Assembly: GCF_002284565.1 (NCBI RefSeq)
Contig: NZ_NPKI01000004.1
Location: forward strand, 35,100 to 99,099
Reading direction: 5' to 3'
Length of the DNA stretch: 64,000 nucleotides
Source: Mesorhizobium mediterraneum
GTDB lineage: Bacteria > Pseudomonadota > Alphaproteobacteria > Rhizobiales > Rhizobiaceae
Made by a program: the position numbers and the translations under genes. Below the pieces are notes generated by a model. That model ran no database searches. It saw only the letters and a list, made by a program, of their open reading frames with translations, and was not told the origin of the DNA. Numbering within the stretch: position 1 is the first letter of the stretch; every line of letters begins with the position of its first letter. Shown here piece by piece: positions 45,170 through 53,998 of the stretch.

Positions 45170-46156
45170 TCAGCGGCTGGCCGGCGCGCGGCCGTAAAGC
45201 AGGAGCATGGCGACGATGACGACGCCGTAGATGATCTGCCGCCCCGCCTCAGGCATCTGCATGACCGAAAGGATGGATTGCAGGAGCGTGATCAGGATGA
45301 CGCCCGCGACGGTGCCGAGATAGGAGCCGCGGCCGCCGAGGATCGAGGTGCCGCCAAGCACGACCGCTGCTATCGACGGCAGAAGATAGGCATCGCCCAT
45401 CGACTGTGCCGCCTTGGAGGCGTAGCCGGCCAGAAGCACGCCACCGAAGGCCGAGAGGCCGCCGGACGCGGCGAAGGCGATCAGCACCACGCGCCGCGTG
45501 TCGATGCCGGAGAGGTAGGCGGCGCGCTCGCGGTTGCCGATGCCGTAGACCGTGCGGCCGAAGCCGGTGCGGGTCAGCACGAAGACCATCGCAGCACCGA
45601 TCAGCGCCCAGATGATGACTGCGTTGGGCACGCCCGGAATGGCAAAGCCGGTCGCCAGATCGCGCATCGCCCGGGTCGCCGAATCCTGCGGCGAGAAGCC
45701 GCCCGTATAGACCACCATCAGCCCTTGCGCGACGGCGTTGGTGGCGAGCGTGATGATCATCGAGGGAATGCGCAGATAAGCGACGCCGATACCGTTGACG
45801 ATGCCGATCGCGACACCGCAGAAAATGCCGAACGGGATCGCCAGCGCCACGCCGACCGGGCCGTAGGCGGCCGCCGCACAGGCCATCATCGCGCCTGCCG
45901 CCACCGACCACGGCACCGACAGGTCGATCTGGCCGAGCAGGATGACCAGCATCATGCCAGTGGCGATGACGCCGAGAAACGAGGCGACCTTGAGCTGCTG
46001 CAGCAGATATTCCGGCGACAGGAAGCTGCGCGAATAGAGGCTGCCGACAAACAGCAGCAGCACGATGCAGGCGAAGGCGGTCAGCACCGCGGGGTCGGCG
46101 CGGCGAATGAATTTCGGCATGCGTCCGGCGATGCCGCCTGTTATCGGTTCGCTCAC
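45170..46156 (-). CDS. Sugar-type ABC transporter permease (RbsC family), second
   Basis: A 328-residue inner-membrane permease of the ribose/galactose type with about nine hydrophobic helices. The motif GQIDLSVPWSVAAGAMMA near residue 75 and the GGTSILGGRGSYLGTVAG region near residue 270 are family marks. The GTG at 46156 overlaps the stop of the preceding permease gene by 4 bp (GTGA). A longer frame upstream is only the shadow of that gene. The pair probably forms a heterodimeric channel. Confidence 0.9.
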   Translation of the reverse strand: MSEPITGGIAGRMPKFIRRADPAVLTAFACIVLLLFVGSLYSRSFLSPEYLLQQLKVASFLGVIATGMMLVILLGQIDLSVPWSVAAGAMMACAAAAYGPVGVALAIPFGIFCGVAIGIVNGIGVAYLRIPSMIITLATNAVAQGLMVVYTGGFSPQDSATRAMRDLATGFAIPGVPNAVIIWALIGAAMVFVLTRTGFGRTVYGIGNRERAAYLSGIDTRRVVLIAFAASGGLSAFGGVLLAGYASKAAQSMGDAYLLPSIAAVVLGGTSILGGRGSYLGTVAGVILITLLQSILSVMQMPEAGRQIIYGVVIVAMLLLYGRAPASR

Positions 46157-47133
46157 AGGAACCACTCCAGCCGGTTGCGGACCCTGAACAGGGCGAAGGC
46201 GCCGAGGCTGACCGCGATCAGCAGGATGACGCCCTGGAACAGCGGCTGCCAGAGTGGATCGAAATCGAAGACGAAGAGCAGGTCGCCGATGGTACGAAAC
46301 GCGAGCGCCCCAAAAATCGCGCCGATGGCGCTGCCCTTGCCGCCGAACAATGAGACGCCGCCAAGCACCACGGCGGCGATGGAAAACAGCGTATAGGCAT
46401 TGCCGCTGGCATAGGCCGCCTCGCCCGTATAGGTGAAGAAGGTCAGGAACAATCCGCCGATCGCGGCCAGCAGGCCGGCCAGCGCATAAGCGGCGAATTT
46501 GCCGCGGCGGATCGGCACGCCGGACATGTAGGCGGCCATCTCCGACGATCCGGCCGCGTAGGCCGCACGGCCGAGCACCGAGCGGCTGAACGGCACCCAG
46601 ACGACGAGCACGACGGCCAGCAGCACCACCAGGCTCGCCGGCACCACGCCGAACAGCCGCCCGGTCAGCGCGTCGGCGAGATCCTCGTTGACCGAGCCGC
46701 CCGGGAAGGGTCTCAGCAGCAGTGCGATGCCGTAATAGACCGCACCGGTGGCGATGGTGGTGACGATCGGCTGCAGCCGTCCGTAGATGACGATGGCGCC
46801 GTTGATCGCCCCGCACAGCAGCCCGGTGCCGAGCACCGCGACGACGCCGAAGGCGGTCTCGATACCGGTGCCGACGACCAGCCATGAGGCCAGGCAGTTG
46901 GTCAGCAGAAAGATCATGCCGACGGAAAGGTCGATGCCGGCGGTGATCACCACCAGCGTCTGCGCCATGGCGACGAAGGCGAGCAGCACGCCCTTGTTCG
47001 AGGCCGTCTGCACGACATTGGCGGTAAAGCCCGCCGGATGGTTCGAGGTGTAGATCGTGAACATCACGATGAAGATGCCGAACGCCAGCAGCGTTCCGCG
47101 TTGTTCGGCAAGCCAGTAACGCCAGTCCTTCAC
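46153..47133 (-). CDS. Sugar-type ABC transporter permease (RbsC family), first
   Basis: A 326-residue permease with the family motif TAGIDLSVGMIFLLTNCLASWLV and a well-conserved AVVLGGVSLFGGKGSAIGAIFGAL region. The GTG at 47133 overlaps the ATPase stop by 4 bp (GTGA), the same junction type as at its own 3' end. Two different permeases instead of one homodimer is common in a subgroup of such transporters. Confidence 0.9.
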   Translation of the reverse strand: MKDWRYWLAEQRGTLLAFGIFIVMFTIYTSNHPAGFTANVVQTASNKGVLLAFVAMAQTLVVITAGIDLSVGMIFLLTNCLASWLVVGTGIETAFGVVAVLGTGLLCGAINGAIVIYGRLQPIVTTIATGAVYYGIALLLRPFPGGSVNEDLADALTGRLFGVVPASLVVLLAVVLVVWVPFSRSVLGRAAYAAGSSEMAAYMSGVPIRRGKFAAYALAGLLAAIGGLFLTFFTYTGEAAYASGNAYTLFSIAAVVLGGVSLFGGKGSAIGAIFGALAFRTIGDLLFVFDFDPLWQPLFQGVILLIAVSLGAFALFRVRNRLEWFL

Positions 47134-48722
47134 GCGTCCGCTCCTCGGGCTGGCGTTTTCGCCATGCCTCGGGCTGGCGTCTTCGCCATGCCTCTGACAG
47201 CCATCTCTTCGCCATGGATGTTGAGTGCGCTGGCGATCAGCGCCCGCTCGGTGATCTCGGCGCCGACCAGCTCGCGCTTGACCGCCCCGTCATAGAGCAC
47301 CAGCACCCGGTCGCAGCAGCCGATCAGCTCGTCATAGTCGGTGGAGTAAAACAGGATCGCCGCACCTTGGTCGGCGAGCTTGCGCATCAGCTGATAGAGC
47401 TCCTGCTTGGTGCCGACATCGATGCCCCGCGTCGGGTCGTTGAGCAGGATGATGCGCGGCTGCCGCATCAGCCATTTGGCGATGACGACCTTCTGCTGGT
47501 TGCCGCCGGACAGCGCGCCGACTGGAATATCGAGGCCTGCCGTCTTGATCGCCAGCAGAGCGACCATGTCGTCGATCAGCCGCTGCTCGGCGGCACGGTC
47601 GATGATGCCCGCCCTGGAAAGCCGGTCGAGCGCTGCGAAGGAGAGGTTTTCGCGTACCGTCATCGGCAGCATCAGGCCTTCCGTCTTGCGATCCTCCGGG
47701 ATCAGCGCCATGCCGATCCGGTCATCGCGCGCCGCGGCCGGGCTGGCGATGGTCGCCGGTCTGCCATCGATCAATATCTGGCCGCTGAGGCCGCGAAGCA
47801 CGCCGAAGAAGGCGAGCAGCAATTCGCGCTGACCCTGGCCGTCGAGACCGCCGAGACCGACGACCTCGCCTGCCCCGACCGACAGCGAGATATTGTCCAA
47901 CCGGTCGGTCCAGGACAGTTTTCGCGCCTCCAGCACCGGAGCGGCGGTGGCCGGCGCGCGCACCGGTTTTGGTGGGAAGATGTGGCTGTATTCGCGGCCG
48001 ATCATCAGCTCGACGACTTCGTTGTCGCTCTTCGTGCCTGCAGCGTAGCTGGCGACATTGCGGCCGTTGCGGAACACCGTGCACTGGTCGGCCAGCTCGG
48101 CGATCTCGTTCATCCGATGCGAGATGTAGAGCAGCGCCAGCCCTTCCGAGCGCAGCCGCTTCAAGACGCCGAATATCTTGGCGACGTCGGCCGCGGTGAG
48201 CGCCGAGGTAGCCTCGTCGAGGATCAGGATGCGAGGCTTCCTGGCAAGTGCTTTGGCGATCTCGACTATCTGCCTTCTTGAAAGAGGAAGGTCCTTGACC
48301 AACGCCAGCGGGTGGATGTCGGCGGCGCCCGCGCGCGCCAGCGCCTCCTCCGCGATGCGGCGCTGCGCCTTGCGGTCGATCATGCCGAAGCGCTTGGGCG
48401 GATCGGAAATAACGATGTTATCGGCGACGCTGAGTTCGGGGACGAGCGACAGTTCCTGGAAGATGCAGACGATGCCGGCCTGGTTGGCAGCGGCCGGCGA
48501 CGCGAAGGTCACCTCGCTTCCGTCCAGCATCATGCGGCCTTCGTCAGGCGCGACGACGCCGGCCATGACCTTGATCAGCGTCGATTTGCCGGCGCCGTTT
48601 TCGCCGAGGATGGCGTGGATGCTGCCCGACGTGACCGAAAGCTTGGCCTTTTCCAGCGCCCGCACACCGCCATAGCGCTTGGATATGCCCTCCATGCGGA
48701 AGAGCGGAACCGCACCGTCCAT
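47130..48722 (-). CDS. Sugar-type ABC transporter ATP-binding protein (RbsA/MglA family)
   Basis: A 530-residue protein with two ABC domains. The first is complete: Walker A GENGAGKSTLIK, signature LSRRQIVEIAKAL, Walker B ILILDEAT. The second has a degenerate Walker A (GLGGLDGQGQRELL), with GGNQQKVVIAKWL and ILLNDPTRGID, as usual in this family. The C terminus carries an unusual imperfect tandem repeat, MAVRGMAKTPARGMAKTPARGADA. It lies 71 bp downstream of the binding-protein gene, with a hairpin between. Confidence 0.93.
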   Translation of the reverse strand: MDGAVPLFRMEGISKRYGGVRALEKAKLSVTSGSIHAILGENGAGKSTLIKVMAGVVAPDEGRMMLDGSEVTFASPAAANQAGIVCIFQELSLVPELSVADNIVISDPPKRFGMIDRKAQRRIAEEALARAGAADIHPLALVKDLPLSRRQIVEIAKALARKPRILILDEATSALTAADVAKIFGVLKRLRSEGLALLYISHRMNEIAELADQCTVFRNGRNVASYAAGTKSDNEVVELMIGREYSHIFPPKPVRAPATAAPVLEARKLSWTDRLDNISLSVGAGEVVGLGGLDGQGQRELLLAFFGVLRGLSGQILIDGRPATIASPAAARDDRIGMALIPEDRKTEGLMLPMTVRENLSFAALDRLSRAGIIDRAAEQRLIDDMVALLAIKTAGLDIPVGALSGGNQQKVVIAKWLMRQPRIILLNDPTRGIDVGTKQELYQLMRKLADQGAAILFYSTDYDELIGCCDRVLVLYDGAVKRELVGAEITERALIASALNIHGEEMAVRGMAKTPARGMAKTPARGADA

Positions 48723-48755
48723 CGGCCCCTCCCAAGGCGCTTGTTTTTCGGGACC

Positions 48756-48782
48756 GGCGCCGCGGGATTATCCCGAGGCGCC
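48756..48782. promoter_or_regulatory. Intergenic stem-loop between binding-protein and ATPase genes
   Basis: GGCGCC-G-CGGGA pairs with TCCCG-A-GGCGCC around TTA: a 27-nt hairpin with one mismatch. There is no T run after it. Position and form parallel the hairpin at 16021-16047, so it may stabilise the binding-protein mRNA or cause partial termination. Confidence 0.6.
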
Positions 48783-48793
48783 GAGCGATCACT

Positions 48794-49918
48794 CTATTGG
48801 TTTTCCTTGCTCTGGCCCATGATTTCCTGCGCGGTGAAATTGATGCCGCAGGTCGGGAAGGAATTTCCGACGAAGAAATTGTCGGACTGGTCGGGGAAAT
48901 AGTCTTGGCCTTCCTTGAAGTTCGGATCCTCGACGATCGCCAGCGGCAGCTTCACCGCTTGCGGGATGACCTGGCCTTCGAGCGCTGCGATCGCCGTCTT
49001 GATGGCGACCGCCACCTGGGCGGGCCCGGTTCCGGCCGACGAGCATTTCAGCCCGTCTGCGGCAAACTTGGCGCAGAATTTGCGGAAGCCATTCTCCGTT
49101 TCGCCGCCGAACGGCACGAACGGATGCTTGGCATCCATCATCGCCTGGACGATGCCGGTGTCGCCGCCCTGCCCGGTGACGCCGTCGAAGGGACCGTTAG
49201 TGGCGATCGCGTCGGCCGAGGCCTTTTGCGCCACGCCATCATCCCATTTGCCGACGACTTCGGTGACCTCCCACTTCTTGCCTGAAGCATCGAGGACCTC
49301 GTGGATGCCATTGTGGCGGTCGGTGTCGACCGACGTGCCGGCAACGCCGCGCACCTCGAGGATCTTGCCACCATTGGGAATATGCTTGATCAGCCAGTTG
49401 GCCCACAACTCGCCAAGGCCTTTCTGGTCGACATTGACGTTGATGGCGTCCTTGGTGTCGAGAATATTGTCGAAAGCGACCAGCACGACGCCGGCTTCCT
49501 TGGCGCGCTTGATAACCGGTCCGAAAGCCGTCGGATTCTGCGCGTTGACGACGATCGCGTCATAGCCGGAATCGATGAAGTTGTTGATCGCCGAAATCTG
49601 CGCCGGCACGTCTTCGCCGGTCGAGACGACTTTGAATTCTTTCAGTTTGGCGGCGACCTCCGGCTGCGCCGCATAGGCCTTCGCCGTCTGCACCATCTGG
49701 ATGCGCCAGGTGTTGGCGATGTAGCCATTGGCGAGCGCAATGCGGTATGGGCCTTCCTTTTTAGGAAATTTGAAGAACTGCGTATCGGCGGCCCATGGCG
49801 CAAAGCAGTCCGGCTCGGCGGACGGGCCCGTGACGATTTCGGGTTCGGCGAGCGCCGACGAACTCAGCATGACGAATGCAGTGGCGGCAACGATGCCACC
49901 AACGAGTGACTTGATCAT
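48794..49918 (-). CDS. Sugar-type ABC transporter substrate-binding protein
   Basis: A 374-residue periplasmic binding protein of the ribose-binding (type 1) fold. Signal peptide SLVGGIVAATAFVMLSSSALA; landmarks YRIALANGYIANTWRIQMVQTAKAYA, GYDAIVVNAQNPTAFGPVIKRAKEAGVVLVAFDN and a GVTGQGGDTGIVQAMMDA segment. GGGAGGA precedes the ATG. It is somewhat longer than RbsB. The ligand is unknown; gluconate or another sugar acid is inferred from the gluconokinase in the same operon. Confidence 0.9.
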   Translation of the reverse strand: MIKSLVGGIVAATAFVMLSSSALAEPEIVTGPSAEPDCFAPWAADTQFFKFPKKEGPYRIALANGYIANTWRIQMVQTAKAYAAQPEVAAKLKEFKVVSTGEDVPAQISAINNFIDSGYDAIVVNAQNPTAFGPVIKRAKEAGVVLVAFDNILDTKDAINVNVDQKGLGELWANWLIKHIPNGGKILEVRGVAGTSVDTDRHNGIHEVLDASGKKWEVTEVVGKWDDGVAQKASADAIATNGPFDGVTGQGGDTGIVQAMMDAKHPFVPFGGETENGFRKFCAKFAADGLKCSSAGTGPAQVAVAIKTAIAALEGQVIPQAVKLPLAIVEDPNFKEGQDYFPDQSDNFFVGNSFPTCGINFTAQEIMGQSKENQ

Positions 49919-50159
49919 CGATATTCCTCCCAGTTGCAGTTTCTGATTGTTCTTACGCGTCTCGCGCGTTTGGCCCGGCACCTCCCGCCTTGCCCGTCGC
50001 GCTGTTTCAGGTGGCCGAATGCCGACCCGATCTCCTCCCTTGCCGCACGGCAACCGAAGTAAAAACTATCATATTATACATAATAAACAAGGATGAGCTG
50101 TCGCTTATATATAATAAACAAACTTCGGTCTTTGCCGCGAGTTTCGCCCAGAGGCGGAC

Positions 50160-50171
50160 GGTAGCGCTACC
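50160..50171. promoter_or_regulatory. Palindromic operator GGTAGCGCTACC
   Basis: A perfect 12-bp palindrome with a central CG, the hallmark of LacI/GalR-family sites, lies between the LacI gene and the ABC operon. The 298-bp space also holds an AT-rich stretch (50065-50117) with ATAATAAACAA repeated, probably the promoter core. Confidence 0.65.
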
Positions 50172-50216
50172 ATGACGTAGTGTAAAGCGGCATTTCGCAA
50201 CGCCTGCAAAGCGCTT

Positions 50217-51245
50217 TCAGCGGGCCGTGCTCTCGCGGCGCTTGAGTTCGAAGCCGAGGTCGACGACCGGCTCTTGCGGCCGCCTGCCTGCAATCGCCGC
50301 CAGCGCCATGGCGACCGACCGCCGGCCGATCTCGTAGCGAGGCGTCCGGACGCTGGTGACGGATGGAAAAGCCACTTCCATCATGTCGAGATCGTTGAAG
50401 CCTGTGATGCCGATCGTCTTCGGCACCGCGATCGAGGCGCGATGGCACTCGAACAGCACGCCGAGCGCGATATCGTCATTGTTGCAGAAAACCGCGTCGA
50501 GCGTCGGCACCTTGGCCAACGCGTCGCGAAACAGTTCGCGCCCGAGCGTCACGCTGGACGGCACCGGCGTGGTGGTGACCAGCCGCGCGTCGAACAAACC
50601 GGCCGCCTCCATCGCCGCGCGATAGCCGGCCAGACGCCGCTGCGAGCGCGGGTCCATGCGCGCGCCGATGAAGCCGATGCGGCGATAGCCCATTTCGATC
50701 ATGTGCTCCGTCGCCGCCTTGCCGCCGTCGAAATGCGAGAAGCCGACCATCATGTCGACCGGATCAGGGCCGGTCTCCATGACCTGCACCACCGGGCAGC
50801 CCGCCGTCTCGAGCAGTCTTCGCGAAATTGGCGTCTGGTCGATGCCCGCCACGATCAGCGCCGCGGGGCGCTGCGGGCCGAAAACCTGCAGCAGCCGTTC
50901 CTCCTCGAGGCCGGAATAATGGGTGTTGCCGAGCTGGATGCGGTAGGAGCTGTCGGACAGGCTGTCATAGATGCCGCGCAGCACTTCGGCAAAGACGCTG
51001 TTGGTGAGCGACGGCACCAGCACGCCAAAGACTTCGGCGCGCGCCGAAGCCAGCGCTCGCGCATTCGGGTCGGGCAAATAGCCGAGCTCATCGACGGCCG
51101 CCTGGATCTGGCGGCGCAAATCTTCCGAGACACGCTCCGGCTCACGCAGGGCGCGCGATACAGTGATGGCGCCGACACCGGCCTTGCGCGCGACGTCGGC
51201 GATGGTCGGACGGCCGCCGCCGCGGCGCGAGCGCGGTTTGGTCAC
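50217..51245 (-). CDS. LacI-family transcriptional regulator (GntR-like)
   Basis: A 342-residue repressor. The helix-turn-helix and hinge occupy residues 12-70 (TIADVARKAGVGAITVSRALREPERVSEDLR, then ALASARA), followed by a periplasmic-binding-like sensor domain (VFGVLVPSLTNSVFAEVLRGIYD ... IGFIGARMDPRSQRRLAGY ... ITGFNDLDMMEVAFPSVTSV). The domain closely resembles gluconate-operon repressors. It lies directly upstream of, and in line with, the ABC-gntK operon, and the palindrome at 50160 is its expected site. Confidence 0.9.
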   Translation of the reverse strand: MTKPRSRRGGGRPTIADVARKAGVGAITVSRALREPERVSEDLRRQIQAAVDELGYLPDPNARALASARAEVFGVLVPSLTNSVFAEVLRGIYDSLSDSSYRIQLGNTHYSGLEEERLLQVFGPQRPAALIVAGIDQTPISRRLLETAGCPVVQVMETGPDPVDMMVGFSHFDGGKAATEHMIEMGYRRIGFIGARMDPRSQRRLAGYRAAMEAAGLFDARLVTTTPVPSSVTLGRELFRDALAKVPTLDAVFCNNDDIALGVLFECHRASIAVPKTIGITGFNDLDMMEVAFPSVTSVRTPRYEIGRRSVAMALAAIAGRRPQEPVVDLGFELKRRESTAR

Positions 51246-51482
51246 AGCCTTGCCCCGAACGTCGCACCTTCGCCGAAGCGCGGCCGCGAAATGCTATTCA
51301 GCGTCTTTGCCACTGTCGCCATGCCAACCCATGCTTGCCAGAGATTATGGCTGCCGCCTGGCGTCGCGCAGCCTTACCCCATTGTCAAGCGAACGGGCCA
51401 GGACTGCTGATCGAACTCGCGTAGGTCTCAGTTTGAATTTCGGCTGTGGGTGGATTTGCAGGTGTCTTCTCGTCCATCGCCT

Positions 51483-51698
51483 CTATGCCGTGCGTCGTCT
51501 GCTGCTGCGCCACCTGTCGGCATAGGGCAACGCGAACAAGTACAGACCGCTGAGCATGAGCAAGGCGAGCGGGATCAGCGGCATCAGGTATACCCAGTAG
51601 GCGGGCTCCACACCTACGCCCAACGTGATGAAGATGGCGGCGACGACCGCCGTAAAAATGATCGACAGCCAGCGGTGGAATTGCCGAATCCAGTTCAT
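51483..51698 (-). CDS. Small membrane protein, two predicted helices
   Basis: A 71-residue protein, MNWIRQFHRWLSIIFTAVVA..., with two hydrophobic helices (about 10-31 and 36-58) and a basic C terminus, DRWRSSRRRTA. GAGG precedes the ATG at 51698. No function can be named; similar small proteins often accompany SRPBCC/ArsR gene pairs. The 237 bp between it and the LacI gene hold nothing that I can identify. Confidence 0.7.
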   Translation of the reverse strand: MNWIRQFHRWLSIIFTAVVAAIFITLGVGVEPAYWVYLMPLIPLALLMLSGLYLFALPYADRWRSSRRRTA

Positions 51699-51826
51699 GA
51701 GGACCTCCCCTGAAGACGAGCCGAAGCGGATCGGGCGACCCGCTTGGCCTTGCAACCTTGTTTGATTTGATGGACGTCTTGTTGGCCATTGCGTTCTTCG
51801 CAGATGCCTGTTGGTGCCGGCGCGCC

Positions 51827-52237
51827 TCACTCTATCCGCGCCAGGACCTGCTCCAGGTTCGCAAAGAACCGCTGCCAGCCGTATTTTGCGCCCTGGTAGT
51901 ACTGTTGCTGATCCGGCCGGAAACCCATCTGCTCCATGCGCAGATGGGTCCCTGTGCTCGTAGGGGTGAGCGTCCACGTGACGACACTTTTGAGATCCTT
52001 GGTATCCCAGCTGTAGGACAGCGACTTGTTGGGCTCGACTGCCTGGACCTGACAGTCGACCGCCCCCCAGTCCGCGCTAAGATTGAAACGGTGACCCTCA
52101 TCTGGCTTGAAATCGTTCTTCATCAGCCACTCCTCGATCAGGTGCGATTGCGTGAGCGCGCGCCAAATCTTTTCCGGCGGAAAAGCGACCTCCCGTTCGA
52201 CAACGACGGAGCGCGTTTCGGTCGCAGTATTGGTCAT
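51827..52237 (-). CDS. SRPBCC (AHSA1-like) domain protein
   Basis: A 136-residue single-domain AHSA1-like protein: VVVEREVAFPPEKIWRALTQSHLIEEWLMKNDFKP at the start and WTLTPTSTGTHLRMEQMGF in the ligand-cavity half. Ligand and role are unknown. The start overlaps the ArsR stop by 4 bp (ATGA), the same arrangement as in the pair at 43075-44339. Confidence 0.9.
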   Translation of the reverse strand: MTNTATETRSVVVEREVAFPPEKIWRALTQSHLIEEWLMKNDFKPDEGHRFNLSADWGAVDCQVQAVEPNKSLSYSWDTKDLKSVVTWTLTPTSTGTHLRMEQMGFRPDQQQYYQGAKYGWQRFFANLEQVLARIE

Positions 52238-52557
52238 TGGTCCATCCTTTTGAGCAGATCCTCGAGGTCGTCGAACCGGCTTTTCCAGAACCCGGTCATT
52301 TGGTTTGTCCAGTCGATCAGCGGGGCCAAGGCGCCGAGCTCCGCGCTATAGTGCGTGTTGCGGCCTTCGTGGCGGTCGCGCACCAGCCCGGCCTGCTTCA
52401 GCACCCCAAGATGCTTTGACACGGCCGGTTGCGAGACCCCGGCCCGAGCCGTCAGGGCCACGACCGTCTGGTCTCCATCGCGACACAGCCGCTCGAAGAT
52501 GGCCCGTCGCGTCGGATCGGCAAGCGTTCTGAAAAGGATTTCGTGGGGCTGCGGCAT
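52234..52557 (-). CDS. ArsR-family transcriptional regulator
   Basis: A 107-residue winged-helix repressor: ILFRTLADPTRRAIFERLCRDGDQTVVALTARAGVSQPAVSKHLGVLKQAGLV is the DNA-binding domain, with DRHEGRNTHYSAE forming the wing. No metal-binding cysteine motif. It is co-transcribed with the SRPBCC gene and probably autoregulated through the inverted repeat upstream. Confidence 0.92.
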   Translation of the reverse strand: MPQPHEILFRTLADPTRRAIFERLCRDGDQTVVALTARAGVSQPAVSKHLGVLKQAGLVRDRHEGRNTHYSAELGALAPLIDWTNQMTGFWKSRFDDLEDLLKRMDQ

Positions 52558-52572
52558 CGCGATCGATAACTC

Positions 52573-52593
52573 ATTGGCTATTGATGAACCAAT
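52573..52593. promoter_or_regulatory. Inverted repeat upstream of the second ArsR gene
   Basis: ATTGG (52573-52577) and CCAAT (52589-52593) are separated by 11 bp, 16-36 bp before the ArsR start. Size and position suit a dimeric ArsR site. It differs from the direct repeats ahead of the first ArsR gene. Confidence 0.4.
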
Positions 52594-52871
52594 AACCGAC
52601 GAGATATGTGTAAGTCAAGCAGGAACGTGGACCGGCAGCAGCGTCACAGGAGCCGCCGGCCATGTCTTGCTACCACCGATTGCGGACTGCTATCGATTAA
52701 TCAGCAAGCTTCCACTCGGGGTAGCATCAGGTCGTAGCGGGAACGGCAGGTTTGGGAAGCTCCATGAAGGTCGATGGCGCAACCCAAGCCGGCCAAAGCA
52801 TCTGGCCTCCGTACAGTCTCCGAGCGTTCTACCTCGCCGTTGAGTGGACGGCAGTCCTCCACTGAACGATT
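52594..52871. other. Intergenic stretch without recognised gene
   Basis: Nearly 280 bp between the ArsR promoter and the restored end of the squalene-cyclase-like gene. No frame has a start with ribosome-binding site or similarity that I recognise, and no stable hairpin with a T run was seen. Confidence 0.5.
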
Positions 52872-52918
52872 TTATGCGCGCTGCTTCCACCATTTGAGCA
52901 CCCGCATTGCACGGAGGG

Positions 52919-53842
52919 TCACCCACTTGGACGCTTGCCCGGGCCGGCGTCGACCTCGAACCATACCTGCCCTTTAGGAGTCCAGTCGAGGGGCCAAGTG
53001 CCATCTGCCAGGCACTTGGAGCGGAGGCGGGCGATGGCGTCGGCAAGCGGCGGATCAGGTTCGGCACCAGTAAGCATGGACGCGGAACGGAAATAGTCCA
53101 GCGCACGCAGTATGTCGTAATGCCAGCGGTTGGGGTGATGGAGACACAGAAACTGATCGTCCGCAGGGTTTCCCGAGCTTAGACGTCGGAAGAGGCTACG
53201 CTCCAAAAGGAACGACTCTCCAGATTGGCGAGCTTCTCTGGATTCGGATGTGCCGCCGGTCGCCTTCTCATACTCCAACAGCCCTTCCAGCACATTGATC
53301 GTGGTGTGGAACGACGAGCGGATCGAACCATTGGCCCTCTCGCAATTCCAACCGCCGTCATCGAGACGCTCGCCAAGCAGCCGAACAACAATGGATGAAA
53401 TATCGGCTCCAAAATATGCACCATCAGCAACAGTTCGCCCGTTGATGCACTCTTCAACTTCCCCCTCCCAATAGGGCTGGCCACCCTCATCCCAGCGCGA
53501 GTTGAGGCCAACCAGCTCGACGATCCGCTTCGCACGATCCGACGATGGGTCGAAACCAAACTCGCGAAGCTGCGAGAGCGAGAAGGTTGTTGCCGTCCAA
53601 GGCTGGCCGAACTTTTCCCAGTCTTGAGGTTTGAAACCGCGCGGGACAAAAGAGCCTGCCGCCCATTGCCCGTCCTCATCTTGGCAAGCCAGAAGCTTGG
53701 CTCCCCAGCCAATGGGTTCGATCTTGGCCCGTTCAGCCGCCCACTCCGGTACCGGAGTATCGAGGAGGTCGCGCATCACCTGCCAGCGGATCGCTGGGTC
53801 GGAATCGAGAAGCCAAGCAATCACATCGCCTGCGGCAGTCAT
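52919..53842 (-). CDS. Squalene-cyclase-like (terpenoid cyclase/prenyltransferase fold) protein, 3' frameshift
   Basis: The 307-residue product has repeated alpha-helical modules of the terpenoid-cyclase fold, with QW-like motifs such as LLACQDEDGQWAAG, RWDEGGQPYW and LDDGGWNCERANGS. Similar proteins are often labelled squalene cyclase but have no known reaction; the DxDD cyclase motif is not evident. The frame ends GPGKRPSG and stop. Adding one base near 52920-52922 lets it continue WVTLRAMRVLKWWKQRA to a stop at 52872-52874, which is the ending expected for the family. So the gene carries a single-base deletion or a sequencing error. Loss of only the last helix may or may not abolish function. 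Confidence 0.7.
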   Translation of the reverse strand: MTAAGDVIAWLLDSDPAIRWQVMRDLLDTPVPEWAAERAKIEPIGWGAKLLACQDEDGQWAAGSFVPRGFKPQDWEKFGQPWTATTFSLSQLREFGFDPSSDRAKRIVELVGLNSRWDEGGQPYWEGEVEECINGRTVADGAYFGADISSIVVRLLGERLDDGGWNCERANGSIRSSFHTTINVLEGLLEYEKATGGTSESREARQSGESFLLERSLFRRLSSGNPADDQFLCLHHPNRWHYDILRALDYFRSASMLTGAEPDPPLADAIARLRSKCLADGTWPLDWTPKGQVWFEVDAGPGKRPSG

Positions 53843-53998
53843 CTGAGCCGTCCAGTTGCCAACTTAAAATCAACATTACAGCGTGCATCGCTAGTAGGCA
53901 CAGCCGACGTCTGCAATGGTGGGCGAAATTCGAACTGAGACACCAACCCAAACTCGCGATCCGTTGCTAAATGACGGCAGATATGCTAGATATTTGGG

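Noticed and set aside
46157..47215. Long N-terminal extension of the permease frame 45170-46156 (681 residues in total)
   Set aside because: The extension overlaps the whole of the other permease and reads as arginine-rich sequence; the GTG at 46156 with a GTGA overlap is the sensible start.
50065..50117. AT-rich stretch with repeated ATAATAAACAA as a replication origin or CRISPR-like repeat
   Set aside because: Only two short copies, no array and no initiator boxes; a promoter core for the ABC operon explains it better.
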